Notes: generated from the letters alone by a model not told the origin. A stretch of DNA of 64,000 nucleotides from Branchipolynoe longqiensis (GCA_030323885.1 CM059200.1:2131299-2195298), one strand, 5' to 3'. Shown: positions 42,258 to 52,484, counted from the first letter of the stretch. A program made the numbers and translations.

Positions 42258-42574
42258 TTAATTGTTTGCTTCATTTATTAGGCTTTCCTTGATTTTTTGG
42301 AGGATTTCTCCCATTTTATTTTTGTATCCTTGTTTGACAATTTCCCCTTCATTTGCATTGTTTAAGAAAATGCCTGTTCCCCAATATGGGCATCTGGTGC
42401 ATTCTCTGAATGCTTTTCCTGGAGCGTTCATCAATTTTTGCTTTAATTCTTCGCTTTGCGTGAACTTGGCCCTGACAATGTCCTCTAGGACTTTCTCGTT
42501 TGTTTTACACCATTCTGGTGTCCTCCACACTTTCTTTGCAATCGCCTTCATTAATTTTGTTTGTAATTCATTAA
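42258..42574 (-). pseudogene. NADAR (YbiA-like) domain, N-terminally truncated, in LINE 5' region
   Basis: Open minus-strand frame from the truncation point to a TAA at 42258-42260. The visible 97+ residues read as the C-terminal two thirds of a NADAR domain: W..PEW.K.NEKVLEDIV, RAKFTQSEELKQKLMN (the aKF.q...L...L block), FRECTRCPYWGTGIFL (the E....yWGtG block) and NKMGEILQKIKESL (the N.mGe.L...re.L block). Known NADAR proteins (E. coli YbiA, RibA/RibX-type) act on ADP-ribose or riboflavin-pathway N-glycosides; here the role is unknown. It lies 333 bases upstream of the endonuclease ATG on the same strand, in the place of an ORF1. The 5' truncation removes the start. Alternative: a captured host exon carried by this one LINE copy. 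Confidence 0.7.
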
Positions 42575-42655
42575 TTTGACTCGACCGGGAACCGAATTCT
42601 CGACGTTCTGCGCGCGAGGCCCACGCTCTACCAATTCGGCCATCGCGCCCTGTAA
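42575..42655 (-). mobile_element. SINE-A head on the 5' side of the LINE
   Basis: TTTGACTCGACCGGGAACCG to CAATTCGGCCATCGCGCCC, second head type, continuing the SINE at 38346-38584. Confidence 0.8.
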
Positions 42656-43104
42656 GCCGGTTTTACAAAGCCTGAATTTCCACATGGATAGCCAGCGTTC
42701 TTACTAATTCGTCGACCACGTTTGGTCAACAATTTAGCAGGGAATCCAACAGATACAATTTTTTATCTTCAAAGCTAAAACACCTGATAGCCAATCTACC
42801 CGCCATTTCTCAGAGCAGACAAGGGCGATTTGACTGAGAAGATCTCAACCCTCTCCATCCCCGGCTACAAACGAAGACAATCAAAGGGAACAAGGAAACA
42901 AGACTCCACTGAGGTGATACCAGCTTGTGTAACAAATAACACGTCTCAGCCACATTTAAATACACACTGTAAATTACTGACGCAATCTGCATAAAATGGA
43001 CAAATAAGGAAATGGAAGACGACATTTAAAAAATATATATTTGTGATGAATTGATTTACCCTGCTCACAACGGAAACGTGTGCTAACACTTCTTTTCACC
43101 GCTC
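42656..43104. other. No gene seen
   Basis: Unique sequence; the 71-codon minus ORF shows no domain. Confidence 0.4.
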
Positions 43105-43114
43105 GGCAGCACTA

Positions 43115-43470
43115 GTTTGTTTGTTTGTTGTTGTAAGTTCCAGCAACATCGAAGGTCATATCAGGATGGTTACCGACTTGTGACAGTGCGCACTCATGGT
43201 GACTTTATAGTTCTGCCCCACTGGAAAATCAGTCCGCCAGCACCATGACCTGATATCCCACTCAGTCACATTATCCTGACACTGATCTAACCAGTCCTTA
43301 CCCTATCCTATTAATGCTGAGCGCCAGGCTAGGAAGCGACAAGTATCAATTTTAAAGTCATTGGTTTGACTCGACCAGGGTTCGAATCCACAAACATATG
43401 GGTTTGGATCCCCCGATCTCCCAAAACAGGAGACGGACGCTTAACTCATTCAGCCATCCCGTCTGGTGCT
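43115..43470 (-). mobile_element. SINE-A copy with 10-bp TSD
   Basis: Complete copy flanked by GGCAGCACTA at 43105-43114 and 43471-43480. The head has the duplicated B-box-like region of the first head type. Confidence 0.9.
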
Positions 43471-43480
43471 GGCAGCACTA

Positions 43481-43837
43481 ATACAATTTGATTCAAATCT
43501 TTTAAATTTAGTTTGAGTAATAATTTAGGTTTTCTTGCTTCTTGTTTATGGCTGTTTGTAGATTGCAAACAGTCCAAAATCCAGGTTTCACTATACTTTG
43601 TGTTAATCCATTTTAAACATCATCTGTTTTTCTACGTTACATTATTTTGTTAGTAATTTCTTAAACCCTGATATGTTTTTTGCATTTCATGTTGCAGATG
43701 GCAGTCTATTCCAAATAGTGGCACTCATGTTAACTACACCGCAATTGCAACTAAACACACACCACAGTTACAAAGTAAGGCTCACAAGGACAATTGCCTG
43801 AAACCAATTCAGGAGGTAGGTAGAATTACATTTGCTT
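43481..43837. other. No gene seen
   Basis: AT-rich unique sequence. Confidence 0.4.
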
Positions 43838-44060
43838 ACAGCCCCAGTCACACCTCACCGGACTGAGTACCGGACACCACCGGACAAAGAATTTTCTAGT
43901 CAGGTGATGTCCGGTGACAAAATGTTGCAACGGCCGCCGGATGAAACGGACGTTAAACGGAGGCTAACGGACGCTAAACGGGCGTCAAACGGACGTCAAA
44001 TGGACGGACCGGACACCAAACGGACACCAACCGGACACCTACCGGACAAGTGACCCGCAC
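43838..44060. repeat. ACCGGACA/AACGGACG-rich block, MITE-CGT-like
   Basis: Starts GCCCCAGTCACACCTCACCG, like a MITE-CGT end, then CGGACACC and AACGGACGTCAAA units. No matching right TIR seen before 44060. Confidence 0.45.
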
Positions 44061-44262
44061 CCTGACTCGCGCCCTGACCAGCCACATCGCAGGTAGCTTC
44101 TCATGGTAGGGGGAGCCACTAGTTGGGCACAGTATGGGCAGTCCACACAGGGACCCGCCCACCGGCTAGAGTGTCGCCAACTGACACAGAAGAACTGCGA
44201 CAGTAGACGGCCTATTTCCTGCAGCCACCATTTGGTAGTAGAGCTCATGCTATCAGGGTGTA
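44061..44262. other. No gene; dispersed motif at 44215-44250
   Basis: CAGCCACCATTTGGTAGTAG then AGCTCATG recurs at 13985 and inverted at 51220. Otherwise unique. Confidence 0.4.
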
Positions 44263-44380
44263 ACTATGGATGGCCGAATAAGTTAGAGCGTCGGTGTCCC
44301 GTGTTGGTAGATCGTGGGTCTGGCGCTCGGCATTATTAGGATAGGGCAAGGAGCAGTGGAATGAGGAAGACCAGTCACCA
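44263..44380 (+). mobile_element. SINE-A head / SINE-C tail chimera, short
   Basis: ATGGATGGCCGAATAAGTTA, TCGGCATTATTAGGATAGGG, CAAGGAGCAGTGGAATGAGG then AAGACCAGTCACC. The middle of the head-body region is deleted. Confidence 0.65.
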
Positions 44381-44384
44381 CAAG

Positions 44385-44600
44385 TCGGACATAGCCGACT
44401 CTAGTAGTCAGGATCACCACATGCAAGCTCAAGGCAGGTGGTGACCAGGGGAGCCACACAGCTTGGTGGTGGTGGGCAGATCACTGTAACCATGGGGACC
44501 GGAAATGCTGGATCTCCATTGGTAGAACTAAAAATGCTTGTTTCTCATTGAGAGAATAGGGTGGGGTGATACTCTATACTGGATGCATGTACCATATAAA
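44385..44600 (+). repeat. rep-D copy
   Basis: CTAGTAGTCAGGATCACCAC, then GGCAGGTGGTGACC and GGTGGTGGTGGGCAGA; inverted match at 52815-52920 and partial match at 12430-12470. Confidence 0.6.
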
Positions 44601-45373
44601 TAATAAACCAGAGGGCTTGACGCTCTCTCTTCTTTGACCCTTTATACTCTTCCTTTCTCTTTGCCTGTATTGATTTCACTATAGCCTGCCTACACAACCA
44701 CAGATTCGAGCTGTGGACTTTACAATAGTACTTTAAAATAAATGATTGCTTGGCAATTTAATTAATTTAAGCTCTTTCAAGAAATACTGGCCAGTTCCAC
44801 TTCAACATATTATATGCCTACTCAGCATTTCTTGTTGGGTGTAAAGAGTCTGTCAGACAGCAGACAATATTGTAATTGATCGTAGCGGAAATTTCGAATA
44901 TTTAGTTTCTTTTGAACACTATTAAAGTAATGGTATTCAGTTTTACTCCCCAACCTTTCTGGATGCATAGTCAGTATTTGTCTGTGGCAATAGCTTGACA
45001 ACACAAATAAGAATAGGAGAACAACCGTTCAGATAATCGATGAATATGTATGCTGTGCCTTCTCCTCCCATCACACAACTGGAAAAAAGGCATTTCCTCC
45101 AGTATTGGCTGTGCAGTGATGCATGGAGTTCTGATGGAAGCCGCTGGTACTCGCCGCATACGGCTCACATAACTGTAATAACTGGCGGCAGCGTTTCCTG
45201 CGCAAAAAAAAAAGTCGTCTGGCCTCAACCAAATAAGACAAAAATGTGCTATTGCGTGCAAATCATACAATTTTCACTGAAAAGTGTGTATTTTGCCGTA
45301 CTACACATGAATAGTTAATAGGAAGCAGATTGTATTTTGCATAAGGAAATAAATTAATAGAAATTGCTTAAAC
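44601..45373. other. No gene seen (0.8 kb)
   Basis: Mixed sequence. Two ORFs of 92-99 codons lie opposite each other over 44971-45318; neither shows a domain I know. Confidence 0.4.
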
Positions 45374-45377
45374 TTAA

Positions 45378-45679
45378 AGTTGCATAGTCCGATAGTATTG
45401 CGTTTCTGTCATTTTCTGAGATAAATGTATTAAGTTGATTTTTATAATCTACGATATTTTAGCTTGAAGTGACTTTTGTTTTAAATGGCTAACTTTTGAG
45501 ATATGTCGAGCGCAAACTTGCAAAATGAATTGTGGCAAGCATGGCAAAGGTCTGAAATCCCTGCTATGTGGCAACAAATGTTTCATAGGTGTACCAGTAT
45601 CTACGCTAGATACGTTGAATCAAATGTAGATAATTGTTTTGGTTTTGAAAATTTGATGTTTTCATCTGACTATGCGGCT
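45378..45679 (+). mobile_element. MITE-K copy, TSD TTAA
   Basis: AGTTGCATAGTCCGATAG at the left and CATCTGACTATGCGGCT at the right, with TTAA at 45374-45377 and 45680-45683. Confidence 0.8.
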
Positions 45680-45683
45680 TTAA

Positions 45684-46030
45684 ATGTCTGGGTGAATTAA
45701 AAATTGCAACAATTTCCACTAGAACGAGTCCATCCCAGGTACTAAATCTCGGCGGCTGGCTCAATTGAAGTAAATGTCGTCTGGCATAAAGAAACCAAAT
45801 GAACCAAACAAAGTTAAATATCGTCTGCTTCAACTCCAAAATAATTTTCACCGAGAAGAGTCATTTCAAGGTTCTATGTCGTTTCAGTGAACATGGCGGG
45901 GAAGCAGACGGCGTTTAGTTCATCTGTGGTCCTGTGATACTATTGGTTGGTATATAAATATAGCCAGTGAGCAAAAGAAATGAAAAGACTGGTCAGAAAA
46001 AGGAATTAGTTTTGTTCCCGTTTCTTTTCT
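45684..46030. other. No gene seen
   Basis: Unique sequence with two GTCGTCTG motifs related to the 6365 repeat. Confidence 0.4.
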
Positions 46031-46193
46031 GGAGGAGGTGGAAGTGGTGGTGGTGGTGGAGGTGGTGGTGGAGGTGGTGGTGGTGGTGGTGAAGGTGGTG
46101 GTGGAGGTGGTGGTGGAGGTGGTGGTCGAGGTGGTGGTGGTGGTGGAGGTGGAGGTGGAGGTGGAGGTGGAGGTGGAGGTGGAGGTGGAGTGG
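46031..46193. repeat. (GGTGGTGGA)n microsatellite
   Basis: GGT/GGA trinucleotide array; the P, H or T homopolymer ORFs on the minus strand are artefacts. Confidence 0.95.
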
Positions 46194-46267
46194 GGCAAAG
46201 CAATTATGTATTCTGTTTATCATGTGTTTCTTCATTGTGTTTAAACAGAAAAGTTTTGTTAGGGGTA

Positions 46268-46605
46268 CTGGATGCAGTGGCCGAATCGGTAGAGCGCATG
46301 CCTCCCGTGCATGAGATTTGGAGTTCGCTTCCCGGTCGATTCAAACCAATGACTTACCAAATTTATACTTGGCGCTTGCTCGCCTAACGCTCGGCATTAA
46401 TAGGATATGTCAAGGACAGGCGAGCTCAATGTCAGGATAATGCGAATGAGGAGTGGGATATCGGGTCATGGTGCCAGCGGCCTGATTTCCAAGTGGGGCA
46501 GCACTATAAAGTCGCCATGAGTGCGCACTGTCACAAGTCGGTAGCCGTCCTGAAATGACCTTAGATATTACCCGGGTGTAAAATTCCAACAATCAACCAA
46601 CCAAC
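46268..46605 (+). mobile_element. SINE-A copy, second head type
   Basis: Head CAGTGGCCGAATCGGTAGAG, body to CGGGTGTAAAATTCC and tail CAACCAACCAAC. Confidence 0.8.
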
Positions 46606-46985
46606 TTTTTTGTAGGTGTTAGTGGTGGTGGTGGTGGGGATGTGTGTGGGGTGGTGGGAGGTGTGTGTGTGTGTGGGGGGGGGGGGGGTTCATGCGGTGT
46701 GGTGGCACCGTGGCAGTGTGGTACAGATGCTGCTTTCTGTGTGGGAAAATCAATACAAGCTGTGGTGTAGCGACCACAAGCTGGGACCGGAGAGCCAGCA
46801 GCCCGGGGCATGTAGCCATCTCTACAAGCATCTCACCATCAAACAGCCATTATCGCGGAGGCACAATGTACTCCCTCCTTACAAAATAGACCCAATGAGA
46901 ATAAAGCAGAGCTTCCATTCTCCCGCCCTGCGATACGCCATCTGTGATATTCCGTGGGAAAAGGAACACCTCCATCGAACGTTTG
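46606..46985. other. GT/G-rich run then unique sequence
   Basis: GGTGGTGGTGGTGGGGATGT and a G tract at about 46673-46688. No gene supported. Confidence 0.45.
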
Positions 46986-47026
46986 GTTTGTTGGCGGTTA
47001 CGTCCTGGGAACATCGAAGGTCATAT
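46986..47026 (-). mobile_element. SINE-A 3' end fragment
   Basis: GGCGGTTACGTCCTGGGAAC then ATCGAAGGTCATAT. Confidence 0.5.
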
Positions 47027-47254
47027 ATGTTTCTTGTTTCTCTTGTCGTGTTCTTTACCTATCAATCATGTACCAATATTTTGCTTATTTCCCTGTAATT
47101 GTCTATCTATATATTGTTGTAGATTTTTTTACTCTGTAGTGGCATTTGTTATTAGGGTTGGAAGACCGGTGCATTAGCACTGACAACATGTTATTCAGAG
47201 GACTAAAAACACTTGAACAAAAAAAAGAAGAAATATCAGGATGGGTACCAACTT

Positions 47255-47301
47255 GTTGGTTGGTTGTTTGGAGTTTAACGTCCTGGCAACATCTAAGGTC
47301 A
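47255..47301 (-). mobile_element. SINE-A, part before rep-E
   Basis: TTGGTTGGTTGTTTGGAGTT to ACATCTAAGGTCAT. Resumes at 47633. Confidence 0.75.
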
Positions 47302-47632
47302 TCATCATAATCATCATCATCATGATGTCAGTCACAATGTGACAAAGACTGGTTTCATTACTTAACCACCACTCTCCAATTAGCTCTCTGCTGTGAGAGT
47401 GATGTTATTTTGTGTGGTTGTACATTTCATAAAAGCTGCTTGCAAAGTGTTGAAGTGCTGCTGGCTTTTTCAATTTACTAGTAGCACTCTCTCGGGGAGA
47501 AAATAAAGGTCTCACACCAGCAAGAACGTGTCAAGCCAGGAGCAAATTATTTGTCCCTGCAGTGGCTGGTCGGGAGATGTTGGGAGTTCCATTCATCACC
47601 GCCCTTAATGCTGCCACAGTGACATGGTTTTC
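47302..47632 (+). repeat. rep-E copy inserted in SINE-A
   Basis: Begins with a (CAT)n run and contains AAAATAAAGGTCTCACACCA then CCCTGCAGTGGCTGGTCGGG and ACAGTGACATGGTTTTC. Inverted partial match at 62490-62745. Class unknown. Confidence 0.6.
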
Positions 47633-47930
47633 ATATCACAACGGATACCGACTTGTGACAGCGCACAGTCATGGTGACTTTATAGTGCTGCCCCACTAGG
47701 ATACCAGGTCGCTGGTACCATCACTCGATTTCCCCACGCAGTCACATTATCCTGGTAGTGAGCTAACTAGTCCTTGCCCTATCCTAGGAATAACACGCGC
47801 CAGGCTAGGAAATGACAAGTATCAATTGTGTAAGAAGTCATTGCCCTGATTTGACCAGGAATTGAATTGACCTCATGACCTTCTGCATGGGAAGCCTGCG
47901 CTCGACCGATTCGATCACCACGTCCGATCT
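47633..47930 (-). mobile_element. SINE-A, part after rep-E
   Basis: TATCACAACGGATACCGACT, TTTATAGTGCTGCCCCACTA, GGAAATGACAAGTATCAATT and a diverged head. Confidence 0.75.
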
Positions 47931-48069
47931 CTCCATGGAAGGACAATATGGCTTTACTATTTTGACCAGGCAACCACACCTTTGATGGGGTCATAAAATG
48001 GTGGCCATTGGAAATGTAAATATATTTTTTAATTCCTGAAAATGTAAGCTCCATAATATGATAAATAAT

Positions 48070-48118
48070 CCGGTCCTGATATGACCTTAGATGTTACTGG
48101 GACGTAAAACAACTAACA
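48070..48118 (+). mobile_element. SINE-A 3' end fragment
   Basis: GGTCCTGATATGACCTTAGA then TGTTACTGGGACGTAAAAC. Confidence 0.6.
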
Positions 48119-48161
48119 AGTGATCAATAATAGAAACCGCAATGTTGAAAATGATAACCAC

Positions 48162-48402
48162 GAGTGGGCGCGGTGGCCGAATCGGTAGAGCGCGGGCCTA
48201 GCGTGCAGGAGATCGGGAGTTCAGTTCCTGCTCGAGTCAAACCATTGACTTATAAAACTGAAACTTGTCGCTTCCTATCCTGGCGCTCGGAATTAATAAC
48301 ATAGGGCAAGGACTGGTTAGCTCAGTGTCAAGATAATGTGACTGAGTCGGATATCGGGTCATGGTGCTGGCAGCCTGGTCTGCCAGTTGGGGGCAGCACT
48401 GT
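48162..48402 (+). mobile_element. SINE-A copy, 3' truncated
   Basis: Head GGGCGCGGTGGCCGAATCGG, B-box region GGGAGTTCAGTTCCTGC, body to GGGGGCAGCACT, then replaced by a SINE-C-like tail. Confidence 0.75.
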
Positions 48403-48562
48403 TGTTCTTACATTTATTAATTAAGTAGGAACAAATTTTATTGTTCCCATTGTGTTTCTTCATGCTACTGCTCTTTGATCTATGCTAGTATTAGTAGTGC
48501 TATTGAACACCAGGCTAGGTGGTGACAAGTATGCATGACTGGGCCAGGGCTCGAACACACGA
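48403..48562 (-). mobile_element. SINE-A head / SINE-C tail chimera, diverged
   Basis: Minus strand: CAAGCATG.. head remnant, CACCACCTAGCCTGGTG, AGCAGTAGCATGAAGAAACA, then a diverged tail ending in AATAAATG-like A-rich sequence. Confidence 0.5.
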
Positions 48563-48590
48563 CCTGCACAACGACCATCGCATCTATGCG

Positions 48591-48633
48591 ACTGTCACTC
48601 CGCTCACAAGAAAATTGTGAGCGGAGTGACAGT
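48591..48633. other. Perfect 19-bp inverted repeat with 5-nt loop
   Basis: ACTGTCACTCCGCTCACAA, loop GAAAA, then TTGTGAGCGGAGTGACAGT. Not part of a repeat family recognised here. Confidence 0.9.
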
Positions 48634-49016
48634 GGTTTGCATTAATTCCGCACCAAACAGTTGGCGCCCCAATCGCGCGTCCCGTAGTGGGGTGGGCGCG
48701 CGACTCCGAATACATACAATTAATCGTACAATAAACAATATATATATCTTAATAGTGGGTTTCGCTCCGTTCCTTTATATTATTATAATACATTATAATA
48801 CACATGTTATAAGCACTCATACATATATTATTAAACATGTACTGCGCCTGTTGCTCTATTGTATTCACTAACCCAGCTATGACTGTCTGTGAACGCGGAG
48901 TTGGAGCAGCCTGGATGTCAATTGCTCGTGCAATCAATCACCTAACCACACATCCTGCACCAACATCCTGCCGGCTGTCATCTCATTCGGCCCATTTCTA
49001 ACCACATTAAACTACT
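48634..49016. other. No gene seen
   Basis: Unique sequence with a short TATATA run. Confidence 0.4.
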
Positions 49017-49092
49017 TTTTTTGTTTATTACACTGGTTGATTAACTAGGGACAATTTAAATTGCGGGCAATGTGTATTCTTGAATAAATTTA
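49017..49092 (-). mobile_element. SINE-C tail fragment, diverged
   Basis: T run, then TTTATTACACTGGTTGATTA, ACTAGGGACAATTTAAATTG and GTATTCTTGAATAAAT. Confidence 0.5.
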
Positions 49093-49176
49093 GTCGGTCA
49101 GTGTTTTCTGACCAGGCGGTGCGTACGACTTTCAACAAATCACAATGCCTTAATAATACTCCGTCATAACCTGATA

Positions 49177-49506
49177 AGACCGGGCACGGTGACCGAATTA
49201 GTAGAGCGTGGGCCTCGCTTGTGAGAGATCGGGAGTTTGGTTCCCGATTGAGTCAAACCAATGACTTATAAAATTTATACTTGTCGCTTCCGAGCCACAC
49301 GATCAGCATTAATAGGATAGGGCAAGGACTGGTTAGCTCTGTGTCAGGATAATGTGATTGAGTAGGATATTGGTTCATTGTGCCAGCAGCCTCATTTCCC
49401 AGTGGGGCAGCACTATAAACTCACCATGAGTGCACACTTTCACAAGTTGGTACCCATCCTGATATGACCTAAGATGTTGCCAGGACATAAAACTCCAACA
49501 ACCAAC
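49177..49506 (+). mobile_element. SINE-A copy with 12-bp TSD
   Basis: Complete copy flanked by CATAACCTGATA at 49165-49176 and 49507-49518; second head type (GGTGACCGAATTAGTAGAGC). Confidence 0.9.
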
Positions 49507-49518
49507 CATAACCTGATA

Positions 49519-50064
49519 CTGTTCCTCAATAGCACCTGTGTATGGCTTTCTGGTGTTTGTCTGCTATTCAGGAACAATCTAGAAAAGCCCCCCCCCCCAC
49601 CCCCATTAACGGACAATATTTCAGCAATTGTTTCCAAATTTGAAAGCACACAACAAAAGCCATTATCCAATCAGAAAATAACACATAAAACCCATTAAGC
49701 TAAATTAAACTTTGATTCCTGAATACAGATTCAGCGTGTGGCTACGGTGTCTGCATTCTGATTAGGAACAGACAAGTTCAACTTATTGCATACCTGTCAG
49801 GTAATTTATATTAACTACGTTTTCTATCTCTCTGTAATATTACCTCGCAGCTCTCGACTAGTTCAACAGCAAACCCGTGCCCAACATTCTCGAACCTGGT
49901 GTAGAGTCGGTACTCGGGTCTGTGAATCTGCACGTAGGCTATGATGAAAAACGATACAGACAAAGAGAAAGTAAGAGAGTAAAATAAGAAAGTAAAAGTG
50001 TAAGAGAGAGTCAAACCCTCAGGCTTATTACATGGGTTCTTGGTAGGGTATCATGCCACCTCTC
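49519..50064. other. No gene; C tract at 49590
   Basis: Unique sequence. The C tract at about 49588-49600 breaks short ORFs. Confidence 0.4.
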
Positions 50065-50223
50065 TCCACCAATAGGAATCTAGCATTCGTGGTCTCCACC
50101 AATAGGAATCCAGCAAACCTGGTATCCATGGATACCAGTCATCTGCCCACCACCAGTAGCTGTCTGGCCACCTGGCCACCACCAACCTTGACCTTTTAAG
50201 TGTGTTGACCCCTACAAACCAAC

Positions 50224-50264
<41 letters not shown>

Positions 50265-50345
50265 CAAACGCACCTGGCCAAGCACACCAAATAGTAATAG
50301 AACAATTGCATCCCCCCTGCCGAATATCGGAATATTTTACACTTG
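50065..50345. repeat. TCCACCAATAGGAATCNAGC repeats and (TA)n
   Basis: TCCACCAATAGGAATC occurs at about 50065 and 50096; CACCTGGCCAC-type words follow. (TA)n at about 50226-50260. Confidence 0.6.
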
Positions 50346-50525
50346 ATTGGTTGTTGGAGTTTTATGTCCTGGCAACATCTAAGGTCATATCAGGATGGGT
50401 ACCGACTTGTGACAGTGCACACTCATGGCAACTTTACAGTGCTGCCCCACTGGGAAATCAGGCCACCGGCACCATGACCCGATATCCCACTCAGTCACAT
50501 TATCCCGACACTCAGCTAAACAATT
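50346..50525 (-). mobile_element. SINE-A copy, head missing
   Basis: TTGGTTGTTGGAGTTTTATG to CACTCAGCTAA; the head side is absent. Confidence 0.75.
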
Positions 50526-50650
50526 CCTCGCAAAATTGTGTGCAATACTATACAACCATCCCATCGACTAGGATACGAGGAATGCCGAAGGGGGCCATGT
50601 TTGGTATCATCCACACAAGGTATTGTAGGAGTCGTGGAGCCATATTTATA

Positions 50651-50765
50651 GGTAGGCGTGAATAGGATGATTGCATCAGGGAGCCTAGGTAGTATAATGA
50701 TTAGCACACTAGCCCGGATTGGCAAGCGTGTGGGTTGGAAGTGTGCTCTAGGCGCCATATTTACA
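50651..50765 (+). mobile_element. TRIM-1 LTR fragment
   Basis: AGGTAGGCGTGAATAGG, then GGGAGCCTAGGTAGTATAAT and CTCTAGGCGCCATATTTAC. The B box is eroded (GGGTTGGAAGTGT). Confidence 0.7.
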
Positions 50766-50814
50766 TCAGTGCTGAACAATACTTTGTTCAGAGCAATAAG
50801 TATACAGTAAAACC

Positions 50815-50981
50815 TCTCTACCCGACCAGCTCCACAGATCGACCACTCCCCAATATCAATCGCTTTATTTGCATCCCAAAAATACCATTGCAAGGATATT
50901 CTAACTCCCTAAACCGACCACATCCCTAAGTAGACTACTTAAAGTCGGTCTCAAGGTCGACGTTTTAGAGAGGTTTTACTG
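50815..50981. mobile_element. MITE-P1 copy, TA-flanked
   Basis: CAGTAAAACCTCTCTACCCG and CGTTTTAGAGAGGTTTTACT G are inverted; TA on both sides. Confidence 0.8.
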
Positions 50982-50983
50982 TA

Positions 50984-51509
50984 TCTACAAAAAAAGAAAA
51001 TATATAAAATATATATTATATATATCACATATATTATATATATATAATCCTCAATGTGACTGAGTGATCTTAAAGATTGCAATCGTATTACTTATTCGCA
51101 CCATCATAGTACAAAATAGATTTAAGTAAATACTAATGTATGATGCTCCTATGTCATTTCACTACGATTAGATTGTTGAGTTGAGAAGAATATTGTAGTA
51201 GTCCAGACATGAGTTCCACTCCCATACGGTGGCAGCAAGGCTGCTCCGTCACTGTTGCAGTTTACTGCATTAAGTGGCAGTACGGTAGCCGCCAGGGAGT
51301 GCCACGACAGGGCTGCCATCTACTGCAAGTGGCTAGCGTAACCTCCCCACCCGAGGAAGTTGACGTGGGACCTGTCAGGGCAGAGGCGTGTCACTTGATA
51401 GTGGATGCTGCAGTGAGCGTACTTGTTCTCCTGCTTGCTTGGGGGGTCTACCCCATGAGGGTCAAGTTCCGGGCGGCCAACAAAGGGGCCCCATGACAAT
51501 ATCATTGAA
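50984..51509. other. No gene; inverted dispersed motif at 51205
   Basis: (TA)-rich start, then GACATGAGTTCCACTCCCAT then ACGGTGGCAGC (inverted copy of 13985). The 95-codon ORF has no domain. Confidence 0.4.
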
Positions 51510-51625
51510 GAAATGTGACAGGTGGTGGGTTCAAACCTGACCAAGTCCAAACAAACAATTACTAAATTGATGCCTGTCGCTACATTTGCCTGATTATCAG
51601 CATTACTAGGAAAGGACAAGAAGAT
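51510..51625 (+). mobile_element. SINE-A fragment, strongly diverged
   Basis: GGTGGTGGGTTCAAACCTGA, then CAAGTCCAAACAAACAATTA, GCCTGTCGCTACATTTGCCT and GCATTACTAGGAAAGGACAA. Confidence 0.5.
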
Positions 51626-52484
51626 ACTATTCATTATTCCGGAGTCATTTTGATGGAAGTCTGGAGTCATTTTGATCTTCGAATCAGAAGATTGCGAGTT
51701 TGAGTAGTGGTTACCAATAATGTAAAGTCCACGGCTGGAATCTGTGTTTGTGTAGGCAGGATATAGTGAAATCAATACAGGCAAAAAGAGGAAGGACGAG
51801 TATAAAGAGTGAACGAAGAGAGAGAGCCAAGCCCTCAGGTTTAGTATTTATAGTGGTACATGGATTTGGTATGGCATACCACCTAACCGATTGATGATTG
51901 ATTGGTGGTTGCTTTACGCTGTGTCGGCAGCATAGGCCATATTCACGGCGAGAAATGTTTGTTTTTTGTTCATCACTTTTACATGTAAAAGCAGACAATC
52001 AATTATGTGCCAATAGACACTCATTAAATTAGAAAGCTCACAAGCATATATTTGTGGTCAAGGGAAACAAATTCACATAGAAAAAGAATAGTTTTATTAA
52101 TAATTGATAGAATCTATTTAGTAAATTATATGAGGTGGTACAGTTGTGCTGCCCTCAAAAAGGCTAAAATATTTTCCTGTTTTACCTTAGTAAAAAGGTC
52201 ATGCATACTGTCTGCAGTGTCGAACTGTTGGTGCAGGGCCAACAATCAACGCAACTTAGTAAAATGTGTTTGAGTGTCAGTGGGGACTGACACCCAATAC
52301 ATTCAGGGGGAGGTTCCCCCTTGAGCAGAAAAGCATGTGTAAGCCACGAATGGCCAATATGGCAGTGGCTAAGGACCACTTGGTCCCGCCGACCTCCGGC
52401 ATGAGCCTGTGGTGGTTTTCCCACAGATGGTTTGTGGGACCGTATTCGCCAATGAGAATCAAGCATCTACAGCTCCACCAATGG
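51626..52484. other. No gene seen (0.86 kb)
   Basis: Unique-looking. GGAGTCATTTTGAT is repeated at 51642 and 51664. A 94-codon minus ORF (52182-52466) is unremarkable. Confidence 0.4.

Larger units (their letters stand above)
38585..42574 (-). mobile_element. CR1/Jockey-group LINE, decayed, 5'-truncated, with NADAR ORF
   Basis: On the minus strand, 5' to 3': a NADAR-domain ORF (42574-42258), an endonuclease-RT ORF (41925 to about 39110), a 3' UTR and an A tail (T run at 38585-38593, preceded by several AATAAA-like motifs). Both flanks are the same SINE-A, so the LINE inserted in that SINE; about 22 bp of SINE (TATCAATTTT to CATTGG) are missing at the junction, and no target duplication is visible. 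Clade assignment beyond CR1/Jockey group is not possible by eye. Confidence 0.85.

Noticed and set aside
45920..46235. Poly-Pro, poly-His and poly-Thr ORFs
   Set aside because: GGT/GGA trinucleotide repeat.
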